Position numbers and translations under genes: made by a program
The notes under the pieces: generated by a model
What the model was told of the DNA's origin: nothing
Databases searched by the model: none
The model's input: only the letters and a program-made list of their open reading frames with translations
In this document: positions 62,701 to 64,000 of the stretch, in pieces
Layout of the letters: each line of letters opens with the position of its first letter
Position numbering within the stretch: position 1 is the stretch's first letter
Source of the DNA: Bacteroidota bacterium
GTDB taxonomy: Bacteria; Bacteroidota; Bacteroidia; Chitinophagales; JADIYW01
Assembly: GCA_963169645.1 (NCBI GenBank)
Contig: CAUJCO010000007.1
Coordinates: forward strand, 226,737-290,736
Reading direction: 5' to 3'
DNA: 64,000 bases

Positions 62701-64000
62701 TCAAATTCAACGTCCAAATTCCTATTGGAGATTGACCATTTAATGTAGCAAAAGGCGTAATCGGTTGATAAGAGCCTTCTGGAATATCTGCTCCTGAAGT
62801 AGTGGAAGTATTCATAACAGCTGCTGCTGCATCATCAAACACATACGAACCTGCTGTATTACCACCTGAACCTGCTGTTCCTAAATTACTTGATGAACCA
62901 AAACCTGCACCCGGTGAATCAATTATTGTAACAGTTGAAGAAGATGGCGCAACTAATTGAGCCAATATATCACCTGACCATGAATGGTACATATTTGTAC
63001 TTAATGTTACATTGGTGATAACAGCACCAGCCGGAATTGCTGAAGCATCAAAAGTAACAGAAGCAGGAGAACCAGCATCATAAACAACAGGTGCACCAAT
63101 TACTGGTAATGCAACAGAACCATTTACAGGCGGCGTCGAAACACCGTTACAAACTGCTTGTAAACCTTCACCAGCCGGAATTGTTTGGTTTTCACAAATT
63201 GTGTAACCTTCTGTATAACTTGGTAATGTTGCTAATGGATTTACCGTAACATCTACTTGTGTAGCGGCACTTTCGCAACCACCCAACGTAGCAGTTACCC
63301 AATAGGATGTATTAGCTGTCAAAGTTGGCGTTGTGTATTCAGCACCTACTTGTACTGCATGTGTTAATGCGGCATCATCATACCAAGTGTATGTTGCACC
63401 TGCACCACTACCATCAGCAGATAAACTTGCTGTATTTCCTGAACAGATTGTTACACCACTTGCTGTCGGTGCAACACCTGATGAACTAATTGTAACATCT
63501 ACTTGTGTAGCAAAACCTGCACAACCACTTGCTTGGTTAATTTCTGCTACCCAATAAGTAGTATTTGCATTTAAATTAGGCGTATTATAAATTTGACCAT
63601 ACGCAATAGGTGTTTGAACTGCTGCGTCGTCGTACCAAGCAAACATGTTACCCGGAACGCTTGGAGCAGATGTTACTTCCAATAATGCAGAAGAATTTGG
63701 ACAAGCACTAACAGTAGAACTTGCCACAACCGGAGCTGCTGGTCCACTTAATACAACATCAATAGTACCAAAAATAGAATAGCCATTAGCCATATTAAAA
63801 TTCCATATTTGAGTACCTGCACCCGGAATAGGAATATTAAAATAATTATAGTTTGACCAATTATCATCCGGTGCTACACCACAATTATTATATTCATCGT
63901 CACTACCGCAACCTGAGTTATCTTCTTCCCAACTTTCTGAGCGAATATTTACAAATCTCGAAGCACAACTTGCATCGGATAACACCACTTGGTTCGTAAA
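59729..64000 (-). CDS. Giant secreted protein with Ig-like repeats and type B T9SS sorting domain, 5' end outside window
   Basis: The reading frame is open to the window edge (no stop between 63988 and 64000), so at least 1423 residues are present and the start is missing. Features in order: a P-domain-like segment ([40 protein letters not shown]), many Ig-like/PKD-type repeats with the theme [16 protein letters not shown] ... SYWVT and a Cys pair each, and a gliding-motility-type C-terminal domain ([20 protein letters not shown] ... [20 protein letters not shown]). Type B (CHU_C) cargos of this sort are surface adhesins. It pairs with the PorP/SprF gene 42 bp downstream. Confidence 0.9.
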   Translation of the reverse strand, partial: FTNQVVLSDASCASRFVNIRSESWEEDNSGCGSDDEYNNCGVAPDDNWSNYNYFNIPIPGAGTQIWNFNMANGYSIFGTIDVVLSGPAAPVVASSTVSACPNSSALLEVTSAPSVPGNMFAWYDDAAVQTPIAYGQIYNTPNLNANTTYWVAEINQASGCAGFATQVDVTISSSGVAPTASGVTICSGNTASLSADGSGAGATYTWYDDAALTHAVQVGAEYTTPTLTANTSYWVTATLGGCESAATQVDVTVNPLATLPSYTEGYTICENQTIPAGEGLQAVCNGVSTPPVNGSVALPVIGAPVVYDAGSPASVTFDASAIPAGAVITNVTLSTNMYHSWSGDILAQLVAPSSSTVTIIDSPGAGFGSSSNLGTAGSGGNTAGSYVFDDAAAAVMNTSTTSGADIPEGSYQPITPFATLNGQSPIGIWTLNLTDMAGGDDGGLDNATLNISYTIPGSSGSTTSWWAASSGGTSIGLGSVFVPAGYETLTPGTYTYYATCDSLLDCSRVPVTLTVLPAIATPILNVSASNTTVCEASKATLTILNPIGQVEWYSDAALTILLSVGTSYTTPPLTAPTTYYVVNNNGTCLSEPLEVSVNVNPKPEMPITEEPYYVVCFDEMAIIGAFNSSSNDEIHWYTDKAGLDELVVVDNGDYIQTMEISAWTRFYFDAVDPVTGCHSDMNYVDIYPTPKFETPRVDDVTVCESADSITLTAHISYPRDLATDFYDYYTFLYSEVRFIDNTGTLGIPLYPIGDALVPLDPYNDIWEGVASLTIAKTDIDWDFSAPGTYDIGARTRNIWINDNTFDLFECSSDYGTASLTVVPTPAAPTAEPVTICSGSTAILVAEGETAATFTWYDDAALSHAIQVGAQYNTPVLTATTSYWVTQTVAGCESEATEVVVTVVDQPTTPTINSNTPVCEGDSIVLTATTVSGVGVQYNWYGIDGSLLATTTDPRYVINNVTLAQSGVYSVSASIGRCVSGTSSTTVVVKVRPAAPTINADVITVCERGTVTACATSSIPDAVFVWTGPNGFTSNANCITLTNVSAAQAGWYYAYVLTTECNSALDSVQVVVNPAPQADSVTSNAPLCEHETLNLFAHVPDGNNFAFAWTGPNGFTSTEQNPSIADVTEVDHQGFYSVTITDTLTGCTSVPQSILVSIYTFPDKVIADNDGPICEGGVITLNATNVFGATYTWTGPNGWTATGKNPTLDPADPSQTGTYTVTVTLPGGCVDSASTDVIVWANPIANAGVDTTIIEGTILQLIGTSASGPAPILPGITFNWTPDELLNHNNIPNPLADFTELPTPNPYSFVFTIWDKNGCTDNDTVVVTVIPSLDLIIPDIITPNGDGLNDTWFIDHIENLNNAQIPYLVQIYARGGALLYSSSAYDNSNGFDGTYKGNKLPDGAYWFVITTPDKTYKGALHIKR

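Overview
The window is a low-GC (about one-third G+C), densely coded stretch of a Bacteroidota chromosome. The evidence is consistent: proteins with type A and type B type IX secretion (T9SS) sorting domains, a PorP/SprF protein, a TamL-type lipoprotein, secreted proteins whose signal peptides end in AQ, and promoters with the Bacteroidota -7 octamer TAnnTTTG (often followed by CAC) in place of a sigma70 -10 box. Enzyme content (cNOR nitric oxide reductase, glyoxylate shunt, acyl-CoA metabolism, D-Ala-D-Ala ligase) suggests a respiring free-living heterotroph. I cannot place it below phylum from sequence alone.

Layout. 1-1.2 kb: end of a small membrane protein, then a RAYT transposase with REP-type hairpins and a tandem duplication of its own 3' end. 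1.3-5.3 kb: thrS-infC-(interrupted secreted gene)-rpmI-rplT. 5.4-8.1 kb: glycerol-3-phosphate acyltransferase-like protein and gpsA. 8.2-10.3 kb: START-like protein, alpha/beta hydrolase, RlpA-like protein, then a second cluster of REP-like palindromes. 10.6-17 kb (minus strand): GMC oxidoreductase, short methylmalonyl-CoA mutase small subunit, large OmpA-family protein. 17.1-22.4 kb (minus): complete norCBQDEF operon behind tandem Crp/Fnr-type boxes. 22.7-29.1 kb: secreted protein, TrmH methyltransferase, TamL, FG-GAP T9SS cargo. 29.1-36.7 kb: tRNA-Cys, folB, glutaryl-CoA dehydrogenase, dnaB, a candidate small RNA, a phasin-like gene, recJ, lptB, yebC. 36.8-43.7 kb: DCC oxidoreductase, T9SS cargo, PASTA protein, ddl, two tandem secreted paralogues, a helical Lys/Ala-tailed phasin-like protein. 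43.8-47.5 kb (minus): aceB, an FkbM methyltransferase and aceA. 47.9-51.3 kb: the uncharacterised circularly permuted ATP-grasp / alpha-E / transglutaminase trio. 51.4-58 kb: clpS-aat, tRNA-Met(CAT), a DUF1232-like protein, tRNA-Glu, gap-pgk, lipoprotein, queD-like gene, holB, ferredoxin. 58.1-64 kb (minus): OmpA-fused PorP/SprF and the 3' part of a giant type B T9SS adhesin-like protein.

Most notable: (1) an intergenic promoter at about 32.92-32.97 kb with the same geometry as the nor promoter (Crp/Fnr palindrome centred 29.5 bp upstream of the -7 octamer) that reads into a strong terminator after only about 65 nt with no ORF, so it looks like an NO- or oxygen-responsive small RNA; further boxes lie upstream of a phasin-like gene and of a secreted paralogue. 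(2) The ATP-grasp/alpha-E/transglutaminase trio, a predicted peptide-tagging or peptide-synthesis system without known function. (3) Several genes (thrS, recJ, the phasin-like gene, the mutase subunit, holB) whose -7 octamer lies so close to the start codon that the mRNA should be leaderless or nearly so. (4) A secreted gene between infC and rpmI broken by an in-frame amber codon. (5) An FkbM methyltransferase inside the glyoxylate-shunt operon.
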